DNA of 18,195 bases from Candidatus Methanomethylophilaceae archaeon (GCA_017455785.1 JAFSYZ010000181.1:1-18195), one strand, 5' to 3'; counted from the first letter of the stretch, positions 11,945-16,807 are shown. The notes: generated from the letters alone by a model not told the origin. Program-made: numbers and translations.

Positions 11945-12135
11945 CTGATACCAGTACAGAAACGGAATCTTACGAAGAATTGAAGCAACTAGCAGAAATA
12001 TAAGATGAAGTGTGCGAAGGGTTCAACGATTGCCTCATTTGCCCTTTGAGTTACGGTCTTCCCAATATTCCGCCATGCAGATTCATGGAGGTCAACTACA
12101 AGATAAAAAAGATTGAGAAGGAGATGAGAAAATGA
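11941..12135 (+). pseudogene. 64-residue frame split by an in-frame TAA
   Basis: The ATGA-coupled frame from 11941 stops after 20 residues at TAA (12001-12003). The same frame then stays open to TGA at 12133-12135, exactly overlapping the next ATG as ATGA. The second half has Cys-x5-Cys-Leu-Ile-Cys-Pro-Leu, Pro-Pro-Cys-Arg-Phe-Met-Glu and a Lys-rich helix, coherent with a small zinc protein. One base change (for example in a CAA, GAA or AAA codon) would explain the stop. TAA is not the pyrrolysine codon. Alternatives are a real 20-residue peptide plus restart at GTG 12010 without a ribosome site, or an assembly error. Confidence 0.55.
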
Positions 12136-12443
12136 GTTACAAGGTCACTATGGTGATTTCAAATTTGGAGTTCGAACCGACAGATAACGACCTGTACGAG
12201 ATACAGTATCGCGCAGCGGATTGGTTGTGCATCAGTCCAGATCGTGTTGAGATAAAGAAGGAGGAGACAAATCTGGTTGGCCTGAGGTCATGTCCATTAT
12301 GCGGAAGGAGCCCGTCAATGCTCATAGGGGATACGATGCACTACCGCATAAGGTGTGAGCGGTGCGGTATCATGACCGACGCCGACACCAGGGAGAATGT
12401 CATCGAGATATGGAACAGGAGGGTGAATGAATGGTCGAGTTAA
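12132..12443 (+). CDS. Lar-type zinc protein 5 with strand-helix N-domain
   Basis: This encodes 103 residues. Residues 1-45 form a strand-helix-strand unit (Lys-Val-Thr-Met-Val-Ile-Ser; Tyr-Glu-Ile-Gln-Tyr-Arg-Ala-Ala; Asp-Arg-Val-Glu-Ile) like the stand-alone proteins at 10557 and 13098. Residues about 50-100 are a Lar unit: Leu-Arg-Ser-Cys-Pro-Leu-Cys-Gly, Arg-Cys-Glu-Arg-Cys-Gly and Val-Ile-Glu-Ile-Trp-Asn-Arg-Arg-Val. It is therefore a fusion of two modules that also occur alone in this operon. It overlaps the next gene by 13 nt. Confidence 0.82.
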   Translation: MSYKVTMVISNLEFEPTDNDLYEIQYRAADWLCISPDRVEIKKEETNLVGLRSCPLCGRSPSMLIGDTMHYRIRCERCGIMTDADTRENVIEIWNRRVNEWSS

Positions 12444-12697
12444 AGATAGGTAATGGTGTCTTGAACAACGTGATTTACGCAGGAAAGGTTCGGACATATA
12501 AGGACGGTCTTCAAGTGTGGTCCGGTGATAAGGTCGATGTAACGGATGATGCCGTCGCCTGTGTGATTAGGCACATCCACAGAAAGGAGAAGGAGAACGG
12601 TGGATACTATTATCTCCCCATCGATGGTAAGCTCTATGAGCTAAGGTTGGTTGAGGTCATCCAGGACGGTCCGAAGCCGAAGGAGGAAGGGCAATGA
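12431..12697 (+). CDS. phage-type accessory protein (DUF7446-like), tentative
   Basis: This encodes 88 residues with AACAGGAGGGTG upstream, inside the Lar-type gene before it. The pattern Val-Ile-Tyr-Ala-Gly-Lys-Val, then Trp-Ser-Gly-Asp-Lys-Val-Asp-Val-Thr-Asp-Asp-Ala-Val-x2-Val-Ile, then a Lys-Leu-Tyr-Glu-Leu strand resembles a widespread phage protein (recalled as DUF7446: a strand, Gly-Arg/Lys-Val, and an Asp-Val-Thr step). That family has no assigned function. The recall is from memory and could be wrong. ATGA coupling to the next gene. Confidence 0.68.
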   Translation: MVELKIGNGVLNNVIYAGKVRTYKDGLQVWSGDKVDVTDDAVACVIRHIHRKEKENGGYYYLPIDGKLYELRLVEVIQDGPKPKEEGQ

Positions 12698-12930
12698 CCA
12701 CTATGGCGGAAAGTGCCAAATTTGATATCGATAATTTAGGCGATCTTTCAGACAGGTTCCACAAGATGAGTAACTACGCAGCGGTTATGAAAGGCCTGAC
12801 GGATTTATCTCTGGCCTTCAGTCTGATCTCGGACCATCTGGCAGCATCACAGATTCTGATGAAGAAGGCCTATCGCATCATGGAAGAGAAATTAGATAAT
12901 TTCCACACGGATGTAGAGGTAACGAAATGA
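12694..12930 (+). CDS. small helical protein, unknown
   Basis: This encodes 78 residues starting at the ATGA overlap, with GGAGGAAGGGC upstream. It is nearly all helical: Leu-Gly-Asp-Leu-Ser-Asp-Arg-Phe-His-Lys, a long hydrophobic helix Leu-Thr-Asp-Leu-Ser-Leu-Ala-Phe-Ser-Leu-Ile, and a third helix Ile-Leu-Met-Lys-Lys-Ala-Tyr-Arg. No cysteines. Hydrophobic faces suggest a helical bundle or dimer rather than a membrane protein. No family is recognised. Confidence 0.68.
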   Translation: MTTMAESAKFDIDNLGDLSDRFHKMSNYAAVMKGLTDLSLAFSLISDHLAASQILMKKAYRIMEEKLDNFHTDVEVTK

Positions 12931-13034
12931 CAGGGACATGGTGGCTGCCGATTCCGGCTGAAGATGTGGCCGAACTGATGAGTGTTGGGATGAGCTGTCG
13001 GCCAATCTCCGAACAGGCAATTGCGACAGGGTGA
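12927..13034 (+). CDS. 35-aa ORF, possible small protein
   Basis: The frame starts at the ATGA overlap and ends at TGA 13032-13034. The peptide has Trp-Trp-Leu-Pro-Ile-Pro, then a helix Glu-Asp-Val-Ala-Glu-Leu-Met-Ser-Val and a Ser-Cys-Arg-Pro-Ile-Ser end. The upstream ribosome site is weak (GAGGTAACG), so support is mainly the coupling position and the absence of any alternative. It may be a shortened gene. Confidence 0.45.
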   Translation: MTGTWWLPIPAEDVAELMSVGMSCRPISEQAIATG

Positions 13035-13044
13035 GGGATGAGAG

Positions 13045-13101
13045 TTGATCGATGAGATAGATGGCATATTGTCGAATTACAGGAAGAGGGTGAAAGAGTG
13101 A
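13045..13101 (+). CDS. 18-aa TTG-start ORF, doubtful
   Basis: A TTG at 13045 lies 7 nt after GAGGG and opens a frame encoding 18 residues (Ile-Asp-Glu-Ile-Asp-Gly-Ile-Leu, ending Arg-Val-Lys-Glu). Its TGA overlaps the GTG of the next gene as GTGA, and its codons supply the GAGGGTG for that gene. It may be the remaining end of a formerly longer gene, kept for coupling, or chance. Confidence 0.3.
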   Translation: MIDEIDGILSNYRKRVKE

Positions 13102-13241
13102 ATGTAGTGCTACAATTGGACATTTCGAATGCGGCACATACGATCTCCGCTGAACAGGAGGATGAATTGATTGCATATATCGCAGATCTGTTCGGTGCCG
13201 ATTTTGACGACATTGAATATGATTTGGACGTCGAGGACTGA
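13098..13241 (+). CDS. 47-aa acidic strand-helix-strand protein
   Basis: The start is GTG at 13098 with GAGGG 7 nt upstream; the ATG 4 nt later is followed at once by TAG and cannot be used. The protein has strand Asn-Val-Val-Leu-Gln-Leu-Asp, helix Glu-Gln-Glu-Asp-Glu-Leu-Ile-Ala-Tyr-Ile-Ala-Asp-Leu-Phe-Gly, and strand Asp-Ile-Glu-Tyr-Asp-Leu. It matches the 10557 protein and the N-domain of the 12132 protein in layout. Net charge is strongly negative. It is the last gene of the long operon. Confidence 0.6.
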   Translation: MNVVLQLDISNAAHTISAEQEDELIAYIADLFGADFDDIEYDLDVED

Positions 13242-13284
13242 GATATATGGTTAAATCATTATACCATTATACAGAGGCGATCAC
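13242..13284 (+). promoter_or_regulatory. promoter of the RHH gene with tandem CATTATAC
   Basis: ATATATGGTTAAATCATTATAC carries TATA-like stretches 20-40 nt before the ATG. The 8-mer CATTATAC is present twice in tandem (13257-13264, 13265-13272), and ATCATTATAC (13255-13264) matches 6855-6864 exactly. A repressor shared by the two promoters would explain this. Confidence 0.5.
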
Positions 13285-13530
13285 ATGGCGATGAGACGCG
13301 CGGCAAAAGAGGATGCGGAAGCTCCGGTCAACGAATCGGTGAAGATGGAGAAGGAACTGCGCACAGCGCAGATTCTGGTGAAGATGACGCCTACGCTGAG
13401 GCGCAAATGTGAGGCCCTGGCGGTCATAAGGCATACTAAGCTGTCTTCATTGATAGCCGATGTCATGGAGGAAGAGGTCAGGAAGAACGAGGCGCAGATC
13501 CGCAGGTTCGAGGATGCGATGAAGGATTGA
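13285..13530 (+). CDS. ribbon-helix-helix-like regulator
   Basis: This encodes 81 residues. A charged N-terminal extension of about 25 residues (Lys, Glu, Ala) is followed by Thr-Ala-Gln-Ile-Leu-Val-Lys-Met-Thr-Pro (strand), Leu-Arg-Arg-Lys-Cys-Glu-Ala-Leu-Ala (helix one) and Leu-Ser-Ser-Leu-Ile-Ala-Asp-Val-Met-Glu-Glu-Glu-Val (helix two), the RHH order, then a charged helix. It stands alone, with its own promoter and terminator-like hairpin. Likely a regulator of this element; the tandem repeats in its own promoter suggest autoregulation. Confidence 0.72.
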   Translation: MAMRRAAKEDAEAPVNESVKMEKELRTAQILVKMTPTLRRKCEALAVIRHTKLSSLIADVMEEEVRKNEAQIRRFEDAMKD

Positions 13531-13540
13531 AAGAAATAGA

Positions 13541-13565
13541 GGGGCAATGCCCCCCCACTTTTCTG
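13541..13565 (+). terminator. terminator-like hairpin after the RHH gene
   Basis: GGGGC (13541-13545) pairs with GCCCC (13549-13553) over a 3-nt loop and is followed by more C and then ACTTTTCT. It separates the RHH gene from the next promoter box, which begins 2 nt later. Confidence 0.5.
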
Positions 13566-13566
13566 A

Positions 13567-13590
13567 GTGTTTTCCAACGTCTTTTTATAT
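13567..13590 (+). promoter_or_regulatory. promoter box copy 1
   Basis: GTGTTTTCCAAC, two bases, then CTTTTTATAT. This is one of six near-identical copies in the last 5 kb. The T-rich right half is a TATA box; the TTTTCCAAC part covers the BRE position and further upstream. No gene starts downstream within 200 nt, so it probably drives the structured RNA that follows. Confidence 0.75.
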
Positions 13591-13611
13591 GTCCATCTCT
13601 AACCAAGGGTT

Positions 13612-13755
13612 GACAAGACAATTTGGATGCAATGATTGCCCCTCGCGGTACAACCGCACACTTTCACGCATCTGAGTTTAGTCCTCCTATGGTAGGTTAG
13701 CCTCCTGGTAAACCCAAACGGCTCCCCCGACGGTGTTCTCTTCCGTCGGGGGCGA
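13612..13755 (+). ncRNA. candidate structured small RNA with CCTCCT motifs
   Basis: The promoter box upstream predicts a start near 13612, and no credible reading frame is present. Pairing elements are GCGG-TACAA-CCGC near 13653-13665, an outer GTTTA/TAAAC pair enclosing CCTA-TGG-TAGG, and a final perfect 10-bp hairpin CCCCCGACGG (13724-13733) with CCGTCGGGGG (13743-13752). CCTCCT occurs at 13683-13688 and 13701-13706, complementary to the GGAGG ribosome sites used throughout the window. The role as a regulatory RNA is inference. Confidence 0.5.
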
Positions 13756-13766
13756 TACTTCCTCTA

Positions 13767-13790
13767 GTTTTTTACAACGTCTTTTTAAAC
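13767..13790 (+). promoter_or_regulatory. promoter box copy 2 (variant)
   Basis: GTTTTTTACAAC, two bases, CTTTTTAAAC. It differs from the other copies by TTTACAAC for TTTCCAAC and TTTTTAAAC for TTTTTATAT. It lies 26 nt before the ATG at 13817, so the message would have almost no leader. Confidence 0.7.
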
Positions 13791-13816
13791 CATTCTTTGT
13801 GGCACAATCCGGTAAC

Positions 13817-14290
13817 ATGATGGATAAAGGCCGTGATGCGGGTTTCGATGAGGATGAATGGTTCGATTATCAGGAGGAGATGTACCACAGGGCCGATAAG
13901 GCATCCTCCGAGAAGGCGATAGCCATCCTCAGGGATCTGTATCTCGATCCGCGCTCATCGTCCGAATGGACGGATGTCGGCAGGGAGATCGCCGATGACA
14001 AGGAATGCCTGGCGTGGATGGCCAACTATTGGTATTACCTTAGGTGGAACGAGCATGGAAACGAGGCCTCTCTCAGCGAGGTCCGTTTCACAGGTCTGAT
14101 CGATTCCATCATCGATCCGCAGTACGTCCTGGAGTATCTCGGTCACGGGATAGAATCAGGTGATGATTTTCCCAAGGTGTTGTCGGACCAGCTCATCAGA
14201 CTGAACAGGAAGTACACCGGTTCTGTCAGTAAGGCTGCCAAACCGCATTCCAGGTTCTTCGGTATAATCAGGAGAAGGATGGTCGGATGA
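13817..14290 (+). CDS. hypothetical protein, 157 aa
   Basis: The start is ATG 13817 (or 13820). A longer frame from 13733 would run through the promoter box and the RNA hairpin and is rejected. No ribosome site precedes it, as expected for a leaderless message. The protein is acidic and helical for most of its length (Glu-Asp-Glu-Trp-Phe-Asp-Tyr-Gln-Glu-Glu; Trp-Met-Ala-Asn-Tyr-Trp-Tyr-Tyr-Leu-Arg-Trp), with a basic tail Arg-Phe-Phe-Gly-Ile-Ile-Arg-Arg-Arg. The next gene's protein has a similar Phe/Arg basic end, so the two may act together. No family is recognised. Confidence 0.78.
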   Translation: MMDKGRDAGFDEDEWFDYQEEMYHRADKASSEKAIAILRDLYLDPRSSSEWTDVGREIADDKECLAWMANYWYYLRWNEHGNEASLSEVRFTGLIDSIIDPQYVLEYLGHGIESGDDFPKVLSDQLIRLNRKYTGSVSKAAKPHSRFFGIIRRRMVG

Positions 14291-14871
14291 AGGCTTACAA
14301 GCTCGTAAGGATGGGGAGAGATGGGAATATCTATCCTCTCTTCGTTGACAGATCTACGCCGTTCAAGGTCGGTGAATGGATTTATGCCGTTCCAGGCCCT
14401 ATGGACGAGAACGGTAAGGTGAAGTCCAAACTGGGAGGGCTGGCCTATCGTCCTGGGTTTCATTGTTCCGATATCCCATATGTCACCCATATCGGGAAAA
14501 AAGGACCCTCGGGTAAGATAGAGTTCATGGACCCCGATTATGTGTGGGCGGAGGTCGAGGTCACAGACACCATCAATTATCAGGATGAGGCCGATAGGAA
14601 TGGGCGGAATCCTCGGACTGGGAAGAAAAACCCTAGGGATGCCGATCTCGACCACCTCCCCTATGATGGATACTACCGTTACCGTACCAATCCCAATATG
14701 GCAGGGGAGTGGATTATAGCACATGGCATGAAGATCAACCGCATACTGTCCGATGAAGAGGTCAGGGAGATCTGCCGTTCTTACGGTTATGAGCCGATGC
14801 CTAGATTCATATCAAGCGGAAGGAAGCGCAGCGGATTTCTTCAGAGATTCAGAGCTCTGTTCAGGAGATGA
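14287..14871 (+). CDS. conserved phage/plasmid-type protein of unknown function
   Basis: This encodes 194 residues, ATGA-coupled. The sequence Lys-Ala-Tyr-Lys-Leu-Val-Arg, Gly-x-Ile-Tyr-Pro-Leu-Phe-Val, Gly-Glu-Trp-Ile, Leu-Ala-Tyr-Arg-Pro-Gly-Phe-His-Cys, Val-Trp-Ala-Glu-Val-Glu-Val and Gly-Glu-Trp-Ile-Ile-Ala-His-Gly-Met-Lys-Ile follows a pattern I recall from uncharacterised proteins of gut bacteria and their phages. In that pattern the Arg-Pro-Gly-Trp/Phe-His and Trp-x-Glu-Val-Glu-Val steps are conserved. No function is assigned. The C-terminus is Arg- and Phe-rich. The family memory is not checked. Confidence 0.8.
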   Translation: MKAYKLVRMGRDGNIYPLFVDRSTPFKVGEWIYAVPGPMDENGKVKSKLGGLAYRPGFHCSDIPYVTHIGKKGPSGKIEFMDPDYVWAEVEVTDTINYQDEADRNGRNPRTGKKNPRDADLDHLPYDGYYRYRTNPNMAGEWIIAHGMKINRILSDEEVREICRSYGYEPMPRFISSGRKRSGFLQRFRALFRR

Positions 14872-14907
14872 AATTCTTTATTCTCATTTGTTAGTTTAGG
14901 GTTGTCT

Positions 14908-15393
14908 ATGGATAAGAAAAAAGCGAGGATGAAAAAGTCTATTCATCGTGAAAGAGTCATTGTCGATACAAATGTAATCTCTTCTGTATTAAAAAATGGT
15001 AATAGGCTGTTGCGTATCGCTTTTAATTATATTCTTAGGCGTGAGGATTATGTATACACTGATTCTATCGATTTGGAATTAAGTAATTATCCTGTCGATG
15101 ACAAAAAAGGCATTAAGGCCAAGATTGAAGCCTTCCGTAGTAAATATAAAGGTTCCATTCAGAAAACACCAATTCCTGATGATGACAAACTCAAGAAAGA
15201 CAAATATCCAGCTAAAGGGAAAGATCGTAGAATTCTTTATGAAGCAGAGAAGTTTGGCGTCGATGTTATTGTTACATTGGACAAGGTGTTTAGGAAAAGG
15301 GCGAATGGTTTCAAAGGAATTAGGGTCATTAGACCTATAGAATATATGAAACGTAGGAAATACATTAGAATCCGTAGGCGTGACAGGAAATAA
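14908..15393 (+). CDS. PIN-domain ribonuclease-like protein
   Basis: This encodes 161 residues. PIN acidic residues are in place: D20 in Ile-Val-Asp-Thr-Asn-Val-Ile, E57 in Leu-Glu-Leu-Ser, D106 in Gly-Lys-Asp-Arg-Arg-Ile-Leu, and D125 in Val-Thr-Leu-Asp-Lys-Val-Phe. PIN proteins are metal-dependent ribonucleases, often toxins of toxin-antitoxin pairs. The C-terminus is very basic. Codons are clearly AT-richer than in neighbouring genes (AAT, ATT, TTA common), and both sides are AT-rich, suggesting separate, recent acquisition. No antitoxin-like gene is adjacent. The ATG at 14908 is used; a TTG two codons upstream is less likely. No good ribosome site is seen. Confidence 0.82.
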   Translation: MDKKKARMKKSIHRERVIVDTNVISSVLKNGNRLLRIAFNYILRREDYVYTDSIDLELSNYPVDDKKGIKAKIEAFRSKYKGSIQKTPIPDDDKLKKDKYPAKGKDRRILYEAEKFGVDVIVTLDKVFRKRANGFKGIRVIRPIEYMKRRKYIRIRRRDRK

Positions 15394-15596
15394 TATAAAT
15401 TGCCGTATGTATATTGTTAATCGCTCTCATGCGGGTACTAATTAGTACTGTACGTCCGGAACTGAGTGGGTGCGGGCCCATTCACATGGGAGTATCTCAT
15501 TTATGAACGGGGAGGGTGTGTCTCACCTTATAGGCCCTATGATAAGTGCTGTATGGGAATGTTGTTTCATGGATGTCAAACCCTTTCCATCTCTGA
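15394..15596. other. intergenic region with palindromes, no gene
   Basis: No supported gene lies here. The segment contains the 14-bp perfect palindrome GTACTAATTAGTAC (15435-15448) and CCCAT-TCAC-ATGGG near 15478-15491. GGTG-TGTCT-CACC lies near 15514-15526, and a longer imperfect inverted repeat CACCTTATAGG / CCTATGATAAGTG at about 15524-15549. The density of short hairpins suggests an RNA element, a protein-binding region or an origin-like site; nothing decides between them. Confidence 0.4.
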
Positions 15597-15620
15597 GTCT
15601 TTTCCAACCTCTTTTTATAC
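15597..15620 (+). promoter_or_regulatory. promoter box copy 3
   Basis: GTCTTTTCCAAC, two bases, CTTTTTATAC. It matches copies 1, 4, 5 and 6 except for C in GTC and the last base. Only about 87 nt separate it from the next copy, with a strong double hairpin between, so it likely drives a short non-coding RNA. Confidence 0.72.
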
Positions 15621-15641
15621 AATGATTGATGAGGCTATCTG

Positions 15642-15707
15642 TCAGACCAACATGGGGCCATTTGCCCAGGACGGGGTCCAGTGACAGCCCCGTCCTAAAG
15701 GCAAATA
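15642..15707 (+). ncRNA. candidate short RNA with nested double stem
   Basis: The promoter box predicts a start near 15642. The inner stem AGGACGGGG (15668-15676) pairs perfectly with CCCCGTCCT (15688-15696), and the outer stem ATTTGCC (15660-15666) pairs perfectly with GGCAAAT (15700-15706). The segment ends exactly where promoter copy 4 begins. It could be a stable RNA of about 65 nt or an attenuator-type terminator. A very short peptide frame (ATG 15652) exists but has no ribosome site. Confidence 0.5.
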
Positions 15708-15731
15708 GTGTTTTCCAACGGCTTTTTATAT
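15708..15731 (+). promoter_or_regulatory. promoter box copy 4
   Basis: GTGTTTTCCAAC, two bases, CTTTTTATAT. It is followed by a leader-like TCTCACAAAGTGGG and a T-run, then ATG 20 nt after the box. Copy 5 has nearly the same 20 nt and the same spacing, so the conserved unit extends to the start codon. Confidence 0.8.
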
Positions 15732-15751
15732 CTCACAAAGTGGGTTTTTTC

Positions 15752-16657
15752 ATGAAAGCCAGAACAGTCATTCTCACCGAAGAGGAATGCGATAACACCA
15801 TCGCAGGCCTCTATGATACAGTAACCAGGAAGATCGGGTTTAATCCGAATGCCTCAAGATACAGTCCGTCCCATGTTTATTGCAGCCCCAAGGTCTATGA
15901 CAAGGTATCCGCACACTATAAGGCGATGGGTATGGGTGAGGACGAGATCTCTATGAGGTGGGTGTCTATGGGGCCGAAGGTCACCATCGATTCCGATGGT
16001 TACGTGGTCTTTGTCGAGGATGGTTTTTTGATGTCCTGGTCGAAGAAACCCAAGCTCAAGGGAAAGCTCTTCGCATCGAGGGAGAAGAAGAGCTACGATG
16101 AGTTGCAGATCGGTAAGGATTACCATGAGACATGGAGGAATACCAGTAAGGGCCCTTCGGACATGGGGTTCTTCAGGGTCACCAGTATTCATAAGAATAA
16201 GGGGAGGAAGTTCGTCTATGGCGTGTCATCCAACTCCCAGGACGGAGATCATCATCATATCCAAGACAGCGCATATCTCGGCGTGGAGTTCGATGACGTT
16301 GTCCCATCGGATGTCTCAAGGAAGTTCGACGCCATGGAGAAGTTCGCTTTCGTGCTGAAGGAAGGACAGATCCTGTCTGGAGATTTCGGATATTCCATGT
16401 CGCTGCCGTCATTCTACAGGGTGGTGAAGAGGACGAACTCCACAGCCGTCCTTCAGAAGCTGAGAAGCGTTAGGAGGCCTGTTATGGACGATTCCGGCTA
16501 TACAGGGGATTTCTACGCCGTACCTGGACAGCCTGAGGAAACACCATTCAAGAAGAAGATCAAGAAGGACGGTTTCAACGAGATCGTGGAGGGGGCATAC
16601 GGTGAGACCCTCCGCCTGTGGAACGGAAAGCCTACACGTGGTAATGATTACGACTAA
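15752..16657 (+). CDS. hypothetical protein, 301 aa, phage-like C-terminal domain
   Basis: The start is ATG 15752, 20 nt after the promoter box; an open frame reaching back to 15626 contains the box and is rejected. Residues 1-110 begin with a helical segment and include a Gly-Tyr-Val-Val-Phe-Val strand. The last third reads Leu-Ser-Gly-Asp-Phe-Gly-Tyr-Ser-Met, Phe-Tyr-Arg-Val-Val-Lys-Arg-Thr, Pro-Phe-Lys-Lys-Lys-Ile-Lys and Leu-Trp-Asn-Gly-Lys-Pro. It resembles an uncharacterised domain I recall from phage proteins (Asp-Phe-Tyr-Gln-Val and Leu-Trp-Asp-Gly-Lys-Pro steps). No enzymatic motif is seen. It stops in TAA, followed by a palindrome. Confidence 0.82.
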   Translation: MKARTVILTEEECDNTIAGLYDTVTRKIGFNPNASRYSPSHVYCSPKVYDKVSAHYKAMGMGEDEISMRWVSMGPKVTIDSDGYVVFVEDGFLMSWSKKPKLKGKLFASREKKSYDELQIGKDYHETWRNTSKGPSDMGFFRVTSIHKNKGRKFVYGVSSNSQDGDHHHIQDSAYLGVEFDDVVPSDVSRKFDAMEKFAFVLKEGQILSGDFGYSMSLPSFYRVVKRTNSTAVLQKLRSVRRPVMDDSGYTGDFYAVPGQPEETPFKKKIKKDGFNEIVEGAYGETLRLWNGKPTRGNDYD

Positions 16658-16661
16658 CCGT

Positions 16662-16683
16662 TATATCCTATGAATAGGATATA
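16662..16683. repeat. 22-bp perfect palindrome with 2-nt centre
   Basis: TATATCCTAT (16662-16671) is followed after GA by its exact reverse complement ATAGGATATA (16674-16683), 4 nt after the TAA of the upstream gene. It could be a terminator-like hairpin or, given the AT-rich arms, a repressor site. Confidence 0.6.
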
Positions 16684-16713
16684 CCGATTGTTAACATCGA
16701 CAGAAATGTCATA

Positions 16714-16760
16714 GGAGAGGGGTCAAAGACCCCTCTCCACAATATTTCCTGTTTTTCAAA
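16714..16760 (+). terminator. 10-bp perfect hairpin followed by T-rich tract
   Basis: GGAGAGGGGT (16714-16723) and ACCCCTCTCC (16729-16738) pair perfectly over a 5-nt loop, followed by ACAATATTTCCTGTTTTTC. It sits just before promoter copy 5 and separates two box-driven units. Confidence 0.65.
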
Positions 16761-16763
16761 TTA

Positions 16764-16787
16764 GTGTTTTCCAACCTGTTTTTATAT
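16764..16787 (+). promoter_or_regulatory. promoter box copy 5
   Basis: GTGTTTTCCAAC, two bases, GTTTTTATAT (identical core to copy 6). It is followed by TCTCATAAACTGGG and a T-run, with ATG 20 nt after the box as in copy 4. It predicts transcription starting at or next to the start codon. Confidence 0.8.
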
Positions 16788-16807
16788 CTCATAAACTGGG
16801 ATTTTCC

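Noticed and set aside
12001..12003. Pyrrolysine readthrough of the in-frame stop
   Set aside because: The codon is TAA, whereas pyrrolysine is inserted at TAG; a mutation or error is the simpler explanation.
13612..13755. tRNA or tRNA fragment (attachment site) in the structured intergenic segment
   Set aside because: No T-loop type GGTTCGAATCC, no acceptor stem pairing and no cloverleaf spacing could be found.
13733..13816. Upstream extension of the 13817 gene
   Set aside because: The extension would include the second half of the RNA hairpin and promoter box copy 2; the ATG at 13817 sits at the predicted transcript start.
15466..15684. 72-residue + strand frame
   Set aside because: It runs straight through promoter box copy 3 and half of the double hairpin and has no ribosome site; the conserved non-coding signals explain the sequence better.
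15626..15751. Upstream extension of the 15752 gene
   Set aside because: It would include the double hairpin and promoter box copy 4; the ATG 20 nt after the box matches the spacing of copy 5.
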